Shown here: positions 44,918 to 53,949 of the stretch, one piece after another
How the letters are laid out: each line of letters starts with the position of its first letter
Numbering within the stretch: position 1 is the stretch's first letter
Assembly: GCA_015060165.1 (NCBI GenBank)
Contig: SUZC01000001.1
Span: 269,980 to 333,979 of the forward strand
Length of the DNA: 64,000 bases
Origin: Rikenellaceae bacterium
Lineage (GTDB): Bacteria; Bacteroidota; Bacteroidia; Bacteroidales; Rikenellaceae
Direction of reading: 5' to 3'
Notes under the pieces: generated by a model
Database searches by the model: none
What the model was told of the DNA's origin: nothing
What the model saw: only the letters and a program-made list of their open reading frames with translations
Translations under genes and position numbers: made by a program

Positions 44918-47900
44918 TTACTGGTTATTTTGTTGTAATTTACGTGCACGTTTCTGACGACGGTTCTCACCGTGAATTGCAAACGATGCAAACATTGTTG
45001 GAATAAGAATCAATGTAATCAAAGTCGAGAACGAAAGACCCCACGCAACCGACATACCGAGTGAGTTCCACATCTCGGCTCCAACACCATTACCCACAGC
45101 CATAGGAATCATACCCAACACAGTGGTAAGAGTGGTCATCAAGATAGGACGCAAACGGCTTCGACCTGCGGTTACAACAGCCTCCAAAATACCCATACCA
45201 CGCTCGCGGCAGAGGATTGTATAGTCGACAAGCACGATACCGTTGTTCACCACAATACCGATAAGCATCAAGATACCGAGCAATGACATAATGTTCATAG
45301 GGGTACCTGTAATTGCCAATCCGATTACAACACCCACAACAGCAAATGGCAATGAGAACATAATCACAAACGGATATGTGAGCGACTCAAACTGCGATGC
45401 CATAATAACAAATACAAGCACCACCATCAAGGCCATCAACAGAATCAAATCACCGAAGGTCTCCTGCTGATCCTCATATGTACCGCCAATCTGCCACATA
45501 AAGCCTGAGGGCATCTGAATGTTGGCCATACCAGCCTTTGCCTCCTCAACAATCTCACTGAGTGCATAACCTGATGCCACAACACCCGATACGGTAACAT
45601 AACGCTCACGATTCTTACGAGTAATCGTAGGAGGAGTTGAAGCCTCTTTAACAACACCGATATCGCGAATCTTCACACCCTGGCCCATATTATTGTAGAT
45701 CGTAATGTTCTCGATATCATCGAGTGACTCACGGAATTTTCGGTCGTAACGTACGCGGATATCATACTCATCACCATCTTCACGATAGTAAGAGGTCACC
45801 GAACCATTAATACGGTTACGAAGATACATTGAGGCGGTTGTTACGTCCAAACCACTACGAGCCAACTTCTCCAAATCGAAATCAACGTGGTACTCAGGAG
45901 TGTACTCATCACGCGAAATAGTCACCTCCGAGCAACCCTCCATCGAGCGGAACATCTGAGCTACCTGCTCCGCCAACGCATCCGAAGTATCGAAGTCGTA
46001 ACCATAAATCTCGATATCAACAGAAGTTTTACCTGCCATACCGCCACCACCTTCGGTTACGGTATACTTACGGATGATTGAGTACTCGTCGAAAATCTTA
46101 CGAATTCCATCACCAATCTCCTTCAAGCCGATATTACGCTCTGTCTTCTTAACAAAACGCATATTCATCGAAATGATATGGGTACCGTTTGCCTGAAGTG
46201 ATGCAAATGTATTATCGGTATCAGCCTGACCCTGACGAACACTCACGTTCAGCAACTCATTAGAATATGCTTTCTCGATACGCTCACTAAGCTCCAATGC
46301 CAACTCACGAGTAATATCCTGACGTGTACCTGCCGGCAACTGAATCTCGGCTGAGATAGCAGCGCTATCCTGCACTGGGAAGAACTCAGACTTCAACGCA
46401 GGGCCTAAGAGTCCCATAACTGCAGCAAACATTCCAAGCGAACCCAAGATGATTACCTTACGATGACGTACACACCAACCCAAGATATTTCCATAGATGC
46501 CGTTGAAATGCTCCATAACTGCATCAATCTTACCTTGGAACCAAGCCTTTGTTGGATTCTGCTTCATCATCAATGAGCACAATACTGGGGTAAATGTGAT
46601 AGCGGCAAGTGTTGATACGGTAAGCGTGATGGTAACCATCCAACCCATTGAGTTGAACAAGATACCCGCCATACCCTGAACCATTGTCAAAGGCAAGAAT
46701 ACGGCAATGGTTGTAAGCGTACCACCCATAACCGAGATACCAACCTCCTTGGTAGCGAAGATTGCAGCCTGCTTTGGCTTTGCTCCTCGGTCGATATGAG
46801 ATGTGATATTCTCCAACACCACAATCGCGTTATCCACTACCATACCAATTGCAATTGAGAGCGACGACATTGTGATAATGTTCAACGTCTCACCAGTTGC
46901 GAAGATATAAACAATAGCGGCCAACAACGAAATGGGGATTGTTAGCACAACCACGATAGTTGCACGCCAACGACCCAAGAATAGGAATACCACCAACATC
47001 ACAAGCAAGAATGTTGTAATGATAGTATCACGCAAAGAGTGAACTGTCGAGATGATGTTGTCTGAGGTATCCATAATGGTAAATATCTCAACGTCGGCAG
47101 GGAGATTACCCTTAATCTCGTTGATGTATGCCTGCACATTCTGAGCAATTTCTACTGAGTTGGCACCCGACTTCTTCTGAACGATAATCATACCGCCCTG
47201 GGTACCACCGTGATAAGCCTCCTGAATACGCTCCTGAACGGTATCGTTGATGGTTGCAACGTCACTGAGCAAGATAGGCGTACCATTGCGATAACCAACC
47301 ACCAAATTCAACATCTCGCTGGGATCCTCAAACTCGTGGTCAACACGCAATGAATATGCGTTTGAGCCAACATCAAACGTACCAGCAGGGGTATTGCGGT
47401 TAGCAGATGCGATAGCCGATGAAATCTGCTCAATAGTCATATTATATGCCTCCAACTTATTGGGGTTGCAATATACCTGAATCTCACGCTCTGGAATACC
47501 AGCAAGCGATACTGTACCCACACCGCTCACACGAGCCAGCGGAGTTACAATCTGGTCGTCGAGGATCTTGTACAATCCCGACATACTCTCACCCGCAGTT
47601 ACACCCACCATCAATACGGGGATCATATCAGATGAGAACTTGAAGATGATAGGTTGGCTCGTACCATCGGGCAGAGTCGACAACATATCCAGCTTATCTC
47701 GCACATCGTTGGCCAAGATATCCAGGTCGTAACCATACTCGAACTCCAACGCTACAATAGAGATATTCTCCTTCGACTGAGAGGTGATATCCTTCAAGTG
47801 GTCAACACCATTGAGCACATTCTCAATCGGGCGAGTAACATTATTCTCGATATCCTCGGCACTCGCACCCGGGTAAGTCGTCATTACCAACATGGCATTC

Positions 47901-48025
47901 GACTCGATATCGGGGAAGAGGTCAATACCCAAACGTGACAGCGACACGCCACCAAAAATCATAATCGCCACGAAGAGGATTATGGTGGTAATAGGGTTAT
48001 TGACCGATGTTTTATATATATTCAT
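44918..48025 (-). CDS. RND efflux pump inner-membrane transporter (AcrB family)
   Basis: A 1035-residue protein with the RND layout: twelve membrane segments and two large periplasmic loops. Marks: TTYPGASAEDIENNVTRPIE, the proton-relay Asp in GMVVDNAIVVLENI, the second-half SLPFAVVGVVIGL and GILMLIGIVVNNGIVLVDY. It exports drugs, bile salts or other amphiphiles using proton flow, with the membrane-fusion protein (gap 31 nt) and the TolC-like channel. The substrate is not visible in the sequence. Central gene of a five-gene operon headed by a TetR regulator. Confidence 0.95.
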   Translation of the reverse strand: MNIYKTSVNNPITTIILFVAIMIFGGVSLSRLGIDLFPDIESNAMLVMTTYPGASAEDIENNVTRPIENVLNGVDHLKDITSQSKENISIVALEFEYGYDLDILANDVRDKLDMLSTLPDGTSQPIIFKFSSDMIPVLMVGVTAGESMSGLYKILDDQIVTPLARVSGVGTVSLAGIPEREIQVYCNPNKLEAYNMTIEQISSAIASANRNTPAGTFDVGSNAYSLRVDHEFEDPSEMLNLVVGYRNGTPILLSDVATINDTVQERIQEAYHGGTQGGMIIVQKKSGANSVEIAQNVQAYINEIKGNLPADVEIFTIMDTSDNIISTVHSLRDTIITTFLLVMLVVFLFLGRWRATIVVVLTIPISLLAAIVYIFATGETLNIITMSSLSIAIGMVVDNAIVVLENITSHIDRGAKPKQAAIFATKEVGISVMGGTLTTIAVFLPLTMVQGMAGILFNSMGWMVTITLTVSTLAAITFTPVLCSLMMKQNPTKAWFQGKIDAVMEHFNGIYGNILGWCVRHRKVIILGSLGMFAAVMGLLGPALKSEFFPVQDSAAISAEIQLPAGTRQDITRELALELSERIEKAYSNELLNVSVRQGQADTDNTFASLQANGTHIISMNMRFVKKTERNIGLKEIGDGIRKIFDEYSIIRKYTVTEGGGGMAGKTSVDIEIYGYDFDTSDALAEQVAQMFRSMEGCSEVTISRDEYTPEYHVDFDLEKLARSGLDVTTASMYLRNRINGSVTSYYREDGDEYDIRVRYDRKFRESLDDIENITIYNNMGQGVKIRDIGVVKEASTPPTITRKNRERYVTVSGVVASGYALSEIVEEAKAGMANIQMPSGFMWQIGGTYEDQQETFGDLILLMALMVVLVFVIMASQFESLTYPFVIMFSLPFAVVGVVIGLAITGTPMNIMSLLGILMLIGIVVNNGIVLVDYTILCRERGMGILEAVVTAGRSRLRPILMTTLTTVLGMIPMAVGNGVGAEMWNSLGMSVAWGLSFSTLITLILIPTMFASFAIHGENRRQKRARKLQQNNQ

Positions 48026-48056
48026 CGTCTGTTACTTTTTTGAGTTAGTAAAATAT

Positions 48057-49100
48057 TTACTCGTTAACACGCTCAACGGCAATACCATCCTTCAATGCGT
48101 TCTGGCCAGAAGTTACAACTTCGTCACCATCGGCAATACCGCTCAAAATCTCATATTTGTCGTTCATACGACGACCCAACTCAACACGCTGGTAGCTTAC
48201 AGTACCATCCTGCTTGTATACATAGATGTAACGGTTACCAGAACCCAACATCTTAACAATCGCCTGATCAGGAACAACGATATTCTTGCGTGTACCATAG
48301 TTCATTGTCACGCGCGCATACATACCGGGCTTGATTACCTCCTTACCGTTAGCTACCTGTACCTCTACAGCAAATGTACGAGTAGCGGCGTCAATAGAAG
48401 GAGTGATACGGGTAACCTTACCCTCGAAAGTCTGACCCTCCAATGCATCTAATGCAACATCAACCTTCATACCCTTCTTAACGTATGAGTAAAGAGCCTC
48501 CGATACGTTAATCATAATCTTCACGGGATTGATACGCTGCACAACAAAGATAGGCTGACCTCCATACATATCGCCGTTATCGTAGTTACGAGCAGTAATC
48601 AAACCTGAAACAGGAGATACCAAAGTTGTGTTCTCCAACAAATTCTCATAAGTAAGCTTCGACACCTCGTAAGCGGCCTTTGTAGCCTCCCAAGCGGCCT
48701 TTGATTCACCGCCAAACTTATAAAGCTCGTTAGAACGCTCGAAAGCTGCCTTATTGGTCTCGTACTGAGCCTTAGCCTGCGAGAGAGAGGAGTTATCCAT
48801 CTCGGCCACCTTCTGACCTGCAACTACACGATCACCCACATCAACCAACAAACGCTTAATACGCAAAGGCTGCTGGGGAGCAATATTATTCACAGCAAAT
48901 CCCTCTACATTACCTGTAAAAACGCTCTGCTGCTCAACATCCTGTACGTTTACAATCTGAGTTGTTACTTTGGGCTTCACAACTACTGCCTGCTGCTGTT
49001 CGGCAGCTGCCTTCTCGGCATTCTGGTTACCCGAGCAAGCCACGCCTGCTACACAAACACCACCTACGAGAAGTGTTCTGATGATTCCATTCATTTTCAT
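48057..49100 (-). CDS. RND efflux membrane-fusion protein (AcrA family)
   Basis: A 347-residue periplasmic adaptor. The leader ends at a lipobox (GVACSGN), so it is lipid-anchored. Lipoyl/beta-barrel parts: NNIAPQQPLRIKRLLVDVGDRVVAGQKVAEMD, the helical hairpin (ERSNELYKFGG, AAWEATKAAYEVSKLTYENL), then PVSGLITARNYDNGDMYGG and KPGMYARVTMNYG. It links the inner pump to the outer-membrane channel. It lies between the TolC-like gene (15-nt gap) and the pump. Confidence 0.93.
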   Translation of the reverse strand: MKMNGIIRTLLVGGVCVAGVACSGNQNAEKAAAEQQQAVVVKPKVTTQIVNVQDVEQQSVFTGNVEGFAVNNIAPQQPLRIKRLLVDVGDRVVAGQKVAEMDNSSLSQAKAQYETNKAAFERSNELYKFGGESKAAWEATKAAYEVSKLTYENLLENTTLVSPVSGLITARNYDNGDMYGGQPIFVVQRINPVKIMINVSEALYSYVKKGMKVDVALDALEGQTFEGKVTRITPSIDAATRTFAVEVQVANGKEVIKPGMYARVTMNYGTRKNIVVPDQAIVKMLGSGNRYIYVYKQDGTVSYQRVELGRRMNDKYEILSGIADGDEVVTSGQNALKDGIAVERVNE

Positions 49101-49115
49101 ATCTATTATCCGTTT

Positions 49116-50471
49116 TTAGTTTTCCTGTGAATTTGAATTCTCTGTAGTACCCTTGATCTTCTCCAATGATACCTGATTTACCAAGTAGTTATAGATAGCT
49201 GTGCTACGTGACAGCTCGGCCTGAGTGTATGCCAATTGTGAGTTGTCAACATCGACAAGTGTACCACCACCCACTTCATAACGCTTAACCGCAATATCGT
49301 AACCACGCTTAGCCTGCGAGATATTCTCCGACGATGCGTGATACTGCTTCAAGTTAGTGAGCATTGAGCTCTCGTACTGCTTCATAGCGGTATAAAGCTG
49401 GCGCTCAACATTCTCACGCTGCAACTGCAAATTCTCCAAATCAATCTTAGCCTGCTTAACATCAGAACGGCGCTTGAAACCTGAGAAGATAGGAATATTA
49501 AGGCTCAACGCTGCAACTGAATAGGGATTCCAGCGATAGTGGAAAAGTTTCATTGTCTCGTCCATAGCCACGAAGTTATAGCCAATCGAGAGTGCCAACG
49601 ATGGAAGGTTTGCCGAACGCTTCAACTCGATACTCTTGTCGAGCATACGCTCCTGAATATCCAACTGACGCATTGTAGAGTTATTCGACAAATCCATCTC
49701 ATGAGCAATATGTGAAGTCATCACGGGCTCGAAATCGGCCAACGAACCAGCACAATCAATCTCCTTATTCATATCAAGACCCAACAACGCCTTCAACTGC
49801 CACAAAGCTACGATAATTGAATTCTCAGCATTGAACACATTTGGCTCTGCATTCGAAACAGAGACCTTAGAACGGATGAAATCGTACTCCGAAACTGCGC
49901 CTACAGAGTAACGTTTCTCTACAATCTTGTGATTCTCAACTGCATTGTCGTAAACTCGCTTATATACATTATAAGAATCTTTGGCAAGCAAAACCTGATA
50001 GAAAGCCTTTGATACCTGCTCCACCATATCAACACGTGACGAGCGAGCCTGCTCAACGGCCAACTCTACGTCCATAGCAGATAGCTTCAACGACTTCCAC
50101 AACTGTGCATTCACAAGAGGCATTGCGGCATTCACACCAGCCGACATATTGTTGGTCGTACCGACCTCCATAGTCTGACCCATAATGTGGAATGTCTGCT
50201 TCTTGATGTAACGCTGGTAAGTTCCCGATGCGCTGATATCGGGCCACAAACTTGAGTATGTACCTTTCTTGGCATACTTCTTTGCCTCGATAGTCTTGTC
50301 GGCAATCTTTACCGTAGGGCTCTCGCTCAACGCAATTTGCAGAGCCTGCTCCAAAGTGAGAACCAACGGCTCAGAGGCTGTGGTTGCTGCACCATTCTCC
50401 TGTGTCGTAGCCGACACCGTTGCTACGCTTACCATAGCAAGCAACGTAAAAAAGAGATTCTTCAGTTTCAT
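49116..50471 (-). CDS. TolC family outer-membrane efflux channel
   Basis: A 451-residue protein with a signal peptide (about 1-21) and two TolC/OEP repeats of long coiled-coil helices (LTLEQALQIALSESPTVKIADKTIEAKKY; YEVGGGTLVDVDNSQLAYTQAELS). It forms the outer-membrane exit duct of the RND pump. It follows the TetR gene by 25 nt and precedes the fusion protein. Length is normal for the family. Confidence 0.93.
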   Translation of the reverse strand: MKLKNLFFTLLAMVSVATVSATTQENGAATTASEPLVLTLEQALQIALSESPTVKIADKTIEAKKYAKKGTYSSLWPDISASGTYQRYIKKQTFHIMGQTMEVGTTNNMSAGVNAAMPLVNAQLWKSLKLSAMDVELAVEQARSSRVDMVEQVSKAFYQVLLAKDSYNVYKRVYDNAVENHKIVEKRYSVGAVSEYDFIRSKVSVSNAEPNVFNAENSIIVALWQLKALLGLDMNKEIDCAGSLADFEPVMTSHIAHEMDLSNNSTMRQLDIQERMLDKSIELKRSANLPSLALSIGYNFVAMDETMKLFHYRWNPYSVAALSLNIPIFSGFKRRSDVKQAKIDLENLQLQRENVERQLYTAMKQYESSMLTNLKQYHASSENISQAKRGYDIAVKRYEVGGGTLVDVDNSQLAYTQAELSRSTAIYNYLVNQVSLEKIKGTTENSNSQEN

Positions 50472-50496
50472 AAATTTTACCTATTAATTATTTTCG

Positions 50497-51174
50497 TTAA
50501 TTATTTTCTGCATTAGCTTCAGCACGGCGCTCCTTCAAAGTCTTGGGGCGAGGTTCACGAGCCAAAATATCGTCGATAACCTGCAAACCCTTGACCGTAG
50601 ACAATCCTCGCAAGAAATTAACCACCATAGCACCAAACGCTTCGTCGCGAGTGATACCATCGGGCAGAACAACATTGCTATCGGTCATAAATATCCCTGT
50701 ACTTGAGAAAAAGAGCTGAGCCATAAGCTCGACATCTACATTCGGATCGAGATAACCTTCGGCAAGGCATCGATCCAACGCATACTGCAATCCAGCAAGA
50801 CCCTTCTCGGTGTGAACTCGTTGCACACGCTCCAACACCGTTGGATAAAACTTCCTAAGATTGGTTGTCAAACGCTTGGCTGTATCATCGATGTTGGTTG
50901 TGCTTGTAAAGATGCGGACGCTATATAACAACACCTCCAACATATTATCGCAACCACGCATCTGCTCCGAGAGATTCTGCTGACGGCACTCCATCAAATA
51001 GACAATACTCTCGAACAAAAGTTCCTCCTTGTCAGCAAACATCTCATAGAGCGTACGCTTCGACATTCCTAACGAATTGGCGACATCGTCCATACGCACC
51101 GACTTAACGCCTAATGAAAGAATCATTTGCGAAACGTGATCTACGATTTTTTCTCTCTGGGTCATAATATGCAC
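50497..51174 (-). CDS. TetR family repressor of the efflux operon
   Basis: A 225-residue protein. N-terminal TetR helix-turn-helix: KIVDHVSQMILSLGVKSVRMDDVANSLGMSKRTLYEMFADKEELLFESI. The C-terminal helical domain would bind the inducer. As the first gene of the efflux operon it probably represses its own promoter (51188-51218) and so the whole pump. MTQREK at 51165 is an alternative start. The C-terminus is basic (AREPRPKTLKERRAE). Confidence 0.92.
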   Translation of the reverse strand: MHIMTQREKIVDHVSQMILSLGVKSVRMDDVANSLGMSKRTLYEMFADKEELLFESIVYLMECRQQNLSEQMRGCDNMLEVLLYSVRIFTSTTNIDDTAKRLTTNLRKFYPTVLERVQRVHTEKGLAGLQYALDRCLAEGYLDPNVDVELMAQLFFSSTGIFMTDSNVVLPDGITRDEAFGAMVVNFLRGLSTVKGLQVIDDILAREPRPKTLKERRAEANAENN

Positions 51175-51187
51175 TTTAATACGGGTG

Positions 51188-51218
51188 CAAATATACGAAA
51201 CGAAAACTTAAAAACAAA
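51188..51218 (-). promoter_or_regulatory. Promoter of the tetR-RND operon
   Basis: Minus strand TATATTTG at 51195-51188 and TTTG at 51218-51215, spacer exactly 19 nt. Start point about 51181, so the TetR message has a very short leader. Confidence 0.78.
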
Positions 51219-51450
51219 AAAAGTTTTCTGGTTTTTGCGTTTTGTAACTACATAGTGACCAAATCGTCCAAAATATTATCATCAGAACTCACCACAATCC
51301 TCTTCGCGGGATGACATATAACGATGTTATATTATCAGCAAAAGTACTGCGCCCTCATCAAAAATAATGCGACTGCAAAAATATTGTATTACTCACAAAT
51401 AGAGCAAACATTAATAGAACTATTATAGTCATTTTTGAACAAAAACAAAG
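51219..51450. other. Intergenic region between tetR and gtrA
   Basis: The 337-nt gap 51175-51511 has no convincing gene. Besides the tetR promoter it holds a perfect AT-rich 7-bp palindrome (51316-51332, loop GAT) and two further minus-strand -7-like boxes, TACTTTTG at 51346-51339 and TATTTTTG at 51383-51376. These may be extra promoters or chance in AT-rich DNA. Confidence 0.4.
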
Positions 51451-51486
51451 AAAAAGCGCGTCACAGGCAAACCTACAACTCGCTTT
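51451..51486 (-). terminator. Probable terminator of the lgt-SPOR-gtrA operon
   Basis: AAAAGCG (51451-51457) pairs with CGCTTTT (51480-51486), with an inner AGG/CCT pair around a TTTG loop. On the minus strand a T-rich tract follows. Confidence 0.6.
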
Positions 51487-51511
51487 TAACAATACTTTTC
51501 TCAAATTGGCC

Positions 51512-51994
51512 CTACGCCGACTTTCTGAAAGTGAAATATCTTCCTGCAAGATAGCTATATACGACAGACACCGCAGTAGTAACAGCCTTAGCCGGAGTGG
51601 GCCATATACCACAAACCTCGACAAAAAATTTCAGGCAAACATAATTGAGCAAAAGTGACCCCACAACCGACAATGCATATCGCCATAACTGGTGAACTGA
51701 ACCAAGCTGCGTGGCCTGGAAAGCCACATTACGATTGAGCCAAAAGCCTGTAAAGAAGGTTATCGGGAAGACGACGATAAGCGATGCCACATGAGGCGAC
51801 ATAACCACAAAACCCAAATCGATATATCGCTCGGCTACAACAAAATGGTAGATAACAAAATACCACACCAAATCAAGCACCATATTAGTGCCTCCACAAG
51901 CCGCATAACGGAAAATCTCACGCGAGAAAATCTTCTGAAACGGTTTGAAGTAGAAAAAATCTATAAATCGACCTATCGTATCGGCTACTCGCAT
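51512..51994 (-). CDS. GtrA family membrane protein
   Basis: A 160-residue protein with four membrane segments: REIFRYAACGGTNMVLDLVWYFVIY, SLIVVFPITFFTGFWLNRNVAF, and LSVVGSLLLNYVCLKFFVE typical of GtrA. The family is linked to flipping or transfer of polyprenyl-linked sugars for surface glycans. It overlaps the SPOR-protein stop by one base (TAATG), so it is translationally coupled as the last gene of the unit starting with lgt. Specific substrate unknown. Confidence 0.88.
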   Translation of the reverse strand: MRVADTIGRFIDFFYFKPFQKIFSREIFRYAACGGTNMVLDLVWYFVIYHFVVAERYIDLGFVVMSPHVASLIVVFPITFFTGFWLNRNVAFQATQLGSVHQLWRYALSVVGSLLLNYVCLKFFVEVCGIWPTPAKAVTTAVSVVYSYLAGRYFTFRKSA

Positions 51995-52914
51995 TATTTC
52001 TTATTATATACCCACAAATCGGGATAAATATCTTTATATGACTTAGCATAAGCCGAACAATCGCTACGATTATTACTGCCGTATATGGTCACCATAAATT
52101 TATTCTTAAATGGCAACACTACACACTCTGCATCATTAATTTTACTACGCACTTGCTCAACTGCCAATGCAGCATTCTGCTCGGTAGAGAATATTCCCAT
52201 AACTACGTAATAATCATAGCCCGATGGTGATGCAATTGAAGTTGTAGTTGAGGTAGCAGTCGGTGTAGTCGAAGTAACTGCTCCTGCCTGTGCCGCAACA
52301 ACCGAGTTTGTGTTTGAAGAGTCGGTTGTCGCAGTTGCAGTCACACCTGTTGCCAAAGAGTCAACCGTAGTTGCACCCTCAGCTTGAGCCAACTGTGAAG
52401 TTTGCGTCTGCGATGTACTCTGGCTATTCTTCCTACCACCAGTCGAATCATCGCCCCACATAATATATCCGAAGAATCCTAAAGCAATAAGCACACACAC
52501 CGCCGACAATGCATAGAGCCACTTATTCGAGCGACGACGTACCACAAGAGTCTTTACTCCCTTAGGATTAATAGCTGCCCCAAAGGCACTCTCGGTCGAA
52601 AAACTACGATGATTAAGCACTCCTACACCACCGATGGTTATTGTATTGCCTTCGCGGGTCTTGGTAATCCAACGCTCATAAATATCCTGCGCCTGCTCGA
52701 CAGAACATCCTGCCACACTGACAATCTCACTCACAAGCGACGGAGCTTGCTCCTGAGTTGAATATATCACAACATTACGGGGTGACAAAAGTTTATCCTT
52801 CGATATCCTACGAGCACCCTGACGCTCAATAAAGAGCGAACCCACATCAGGCAGATATACTCCGCGACCGCTGATGAGCATATTGTATATGATTTTATTA
52901 ACCTCACCTACCAT
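51994..52914 (-). CDS. HU-like domain / SPOR domain membrane protein
   Basis: A 306-residue protein starting MVGEVNKIIYNMLISGRG. Residues 1-75 resemble the HU-like CCDC81-type prokaryotic domain (YLPDVGSLFIERQGARRI). A basic stretch (NPKGVKTLVVRRRSNK) precedes one membrane helix (about 135-155), a long Ser/Thr/Ala/Gln linker, and a C-terminal SPOR domain (about 230-305; YDYYVVMGIFSTEQNAALAVEQV). SPOR domains bind denuded peptidoglycan at division sites. The HU-like part would face the cytoplasm. The frame extends to 53019 but overlaps lgt; 52914 follows the lgt stop by 4 nt. Confidence 0.85.
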   Translation of the reverse strand: MVGEVNKIIYNMLISGRGVYLPDVGSLFIERQGARRISKDKLLSPRNVVIYSTQEQAPSLVSEIVSVAGCSVEQAQDIYERWITKTREGNTITIGGVGVLNHRSFSTESAFGAAINPKGVKTLVVRRRSNKWLYALSAVCVLIALGFFGYIMWGDDSTGGRKNSQSTSQTQTSQLAQAEGATTVDSLATGVTATATTDSSNTNSVVAAQAGAVTSTTPTATSTTTSIASPSGYDYYVVMGIFSTEQNAALAVEQVRSKINDAECVVLPFKNKFMVTIYGSNNRSDCSAYAKSYKDIYPDLWVYNKK

Positions 52915-52918
52915 AACG

Positions 52919-53803
52919 CTATTTTTTGTTTTTATTAGTAACAAATTTATGACCACCCTTCTTGGGCGACTCAGGACGAGCAATGGGTAACTTATCGTTA
53001 ATGCCCATCCATATAACAACCGCAGCCATAATTATAAATGGGATACTCAACAACTGACCCATATTGAGCAACATACCCTCTTCGAATGCCTCTTGATTGA
53101 CTTTAACCAACTCGATAAAGAATCGCGTAACGAATATGCCTATCAATCCAACACCAAACATAATACCGGCGTGACGACGCCCCATATCGCGTTTATAATA
53201 CAGCCACATAAGCACCACAAAAGTAACTATATAGCAAAGTGCCTCATAGAGCTGCGCGGGGTGTTGCACCGGAACATTTTCCAATGGCATAGCGCCATAC
53301 AAACGCACGAATTTGAAACCCCACGGCATAGTGGTCGCATCTCCAACAATCTCTGAGTTCATAAGATTACCCAATCGTACCAACGCGCCACCGATAGCCA
53401 CAGGAATCATAATACGATCGAGCCACCACACATAGGCCATCTTATGCTTACGAGCAGTAATCCACATACCAAGCAACATACCAATAGCCGAACCATGGCT
53501 TGCCATTCCACCATTGCGAATTTCGGTAAGTATTGCCCACGGTTTGGCAATATAGTATGAGAACTCGTAAAATAGGCAGTGGCCTACTCGCGCACCGAGA
53601 ATAGCACCCAACACAATCCAGACAAATCCTGTCTCTACAATATCATTACTAAACCCTTCTCGCTTTGCAAAAGCCGAGAAGAATCGCTCACCGAGCAATA
53701 TTGTCAATGCCCACATAAGTCCATAGTATCGCAGTTCAAAATCTCCGATACGGAACATAACAGGATCAACATCCCAGACTACATACAATAGATCATTCAA
53801 CAT
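52919..53803 (-). CDS. lgt: Prolipoprotein diacylglyceryl transferase
   Basis: A 294-residue membrane enzyme that attaches diacylglycerol to lipobox cysteines of prolipoproteins, needed for the many lipoproteins of this window. Lgt marks: YYGLMWALTILLG, HGSAIGMLLGMWI, RLGNLMNSEIVGD (the Lgt signature), and VQHPAQLYEAL. The C-terminus after the last segment is basic (PESPKKGGHKFVTNKNKK). First gene of a leftward unit with the SPOR protein and GtrA. Confidence 0.95.
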   Translation of the reverse strand: MLNDLLYVVWDVDPVMFRIGDFELRYYGLMWALTILLGERFFSAFAKREGFSNDIVETGFVWIVLGAILGARVGHCLFYEFSYYIAKPWAILTEIRNGGMASHGSAIGMLLGMWITARKHKMAYVWWLDRIMIPVAIGGALVRLGNLMNSEIVGDATTMPWGFKFVRLYGAMPLENVPVQHPAQLYEALCYIVTFVVLMWLYYKRDMGRRHAGIMFGVGLIGIFVTRFFIELVKVNQEAFEEGMLLNMGQLLSIPFIIMAAVVIWMGINDKLPIARPESPKKGGHKFVTNKNKK

Positions 53804-53897
53804 AACTCATTAAATCTATTACACCTTTTATACTATATCCAAAAGAACATTTATCAGCTCGATAAACATTTGGATTATACTCTCTAAAAAGAGACTC

Positions 53898-53924
53898 AGC
53901 GTGAGTCGATTACAACATCACGCT
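53898..53924 (-). terminator. Terminator of the histidine-kinase gene
   Basis: AGCGTGA pairs with TCACGCT, 13-nt loop, followed on the minus strand by CTCTTTTTAGAG. It lies 26 nt past the kinase stop. Confidence 0.65.
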
Positions 53925-53949
53925 AAGCCCTATATCAATGCCCTTCAGA

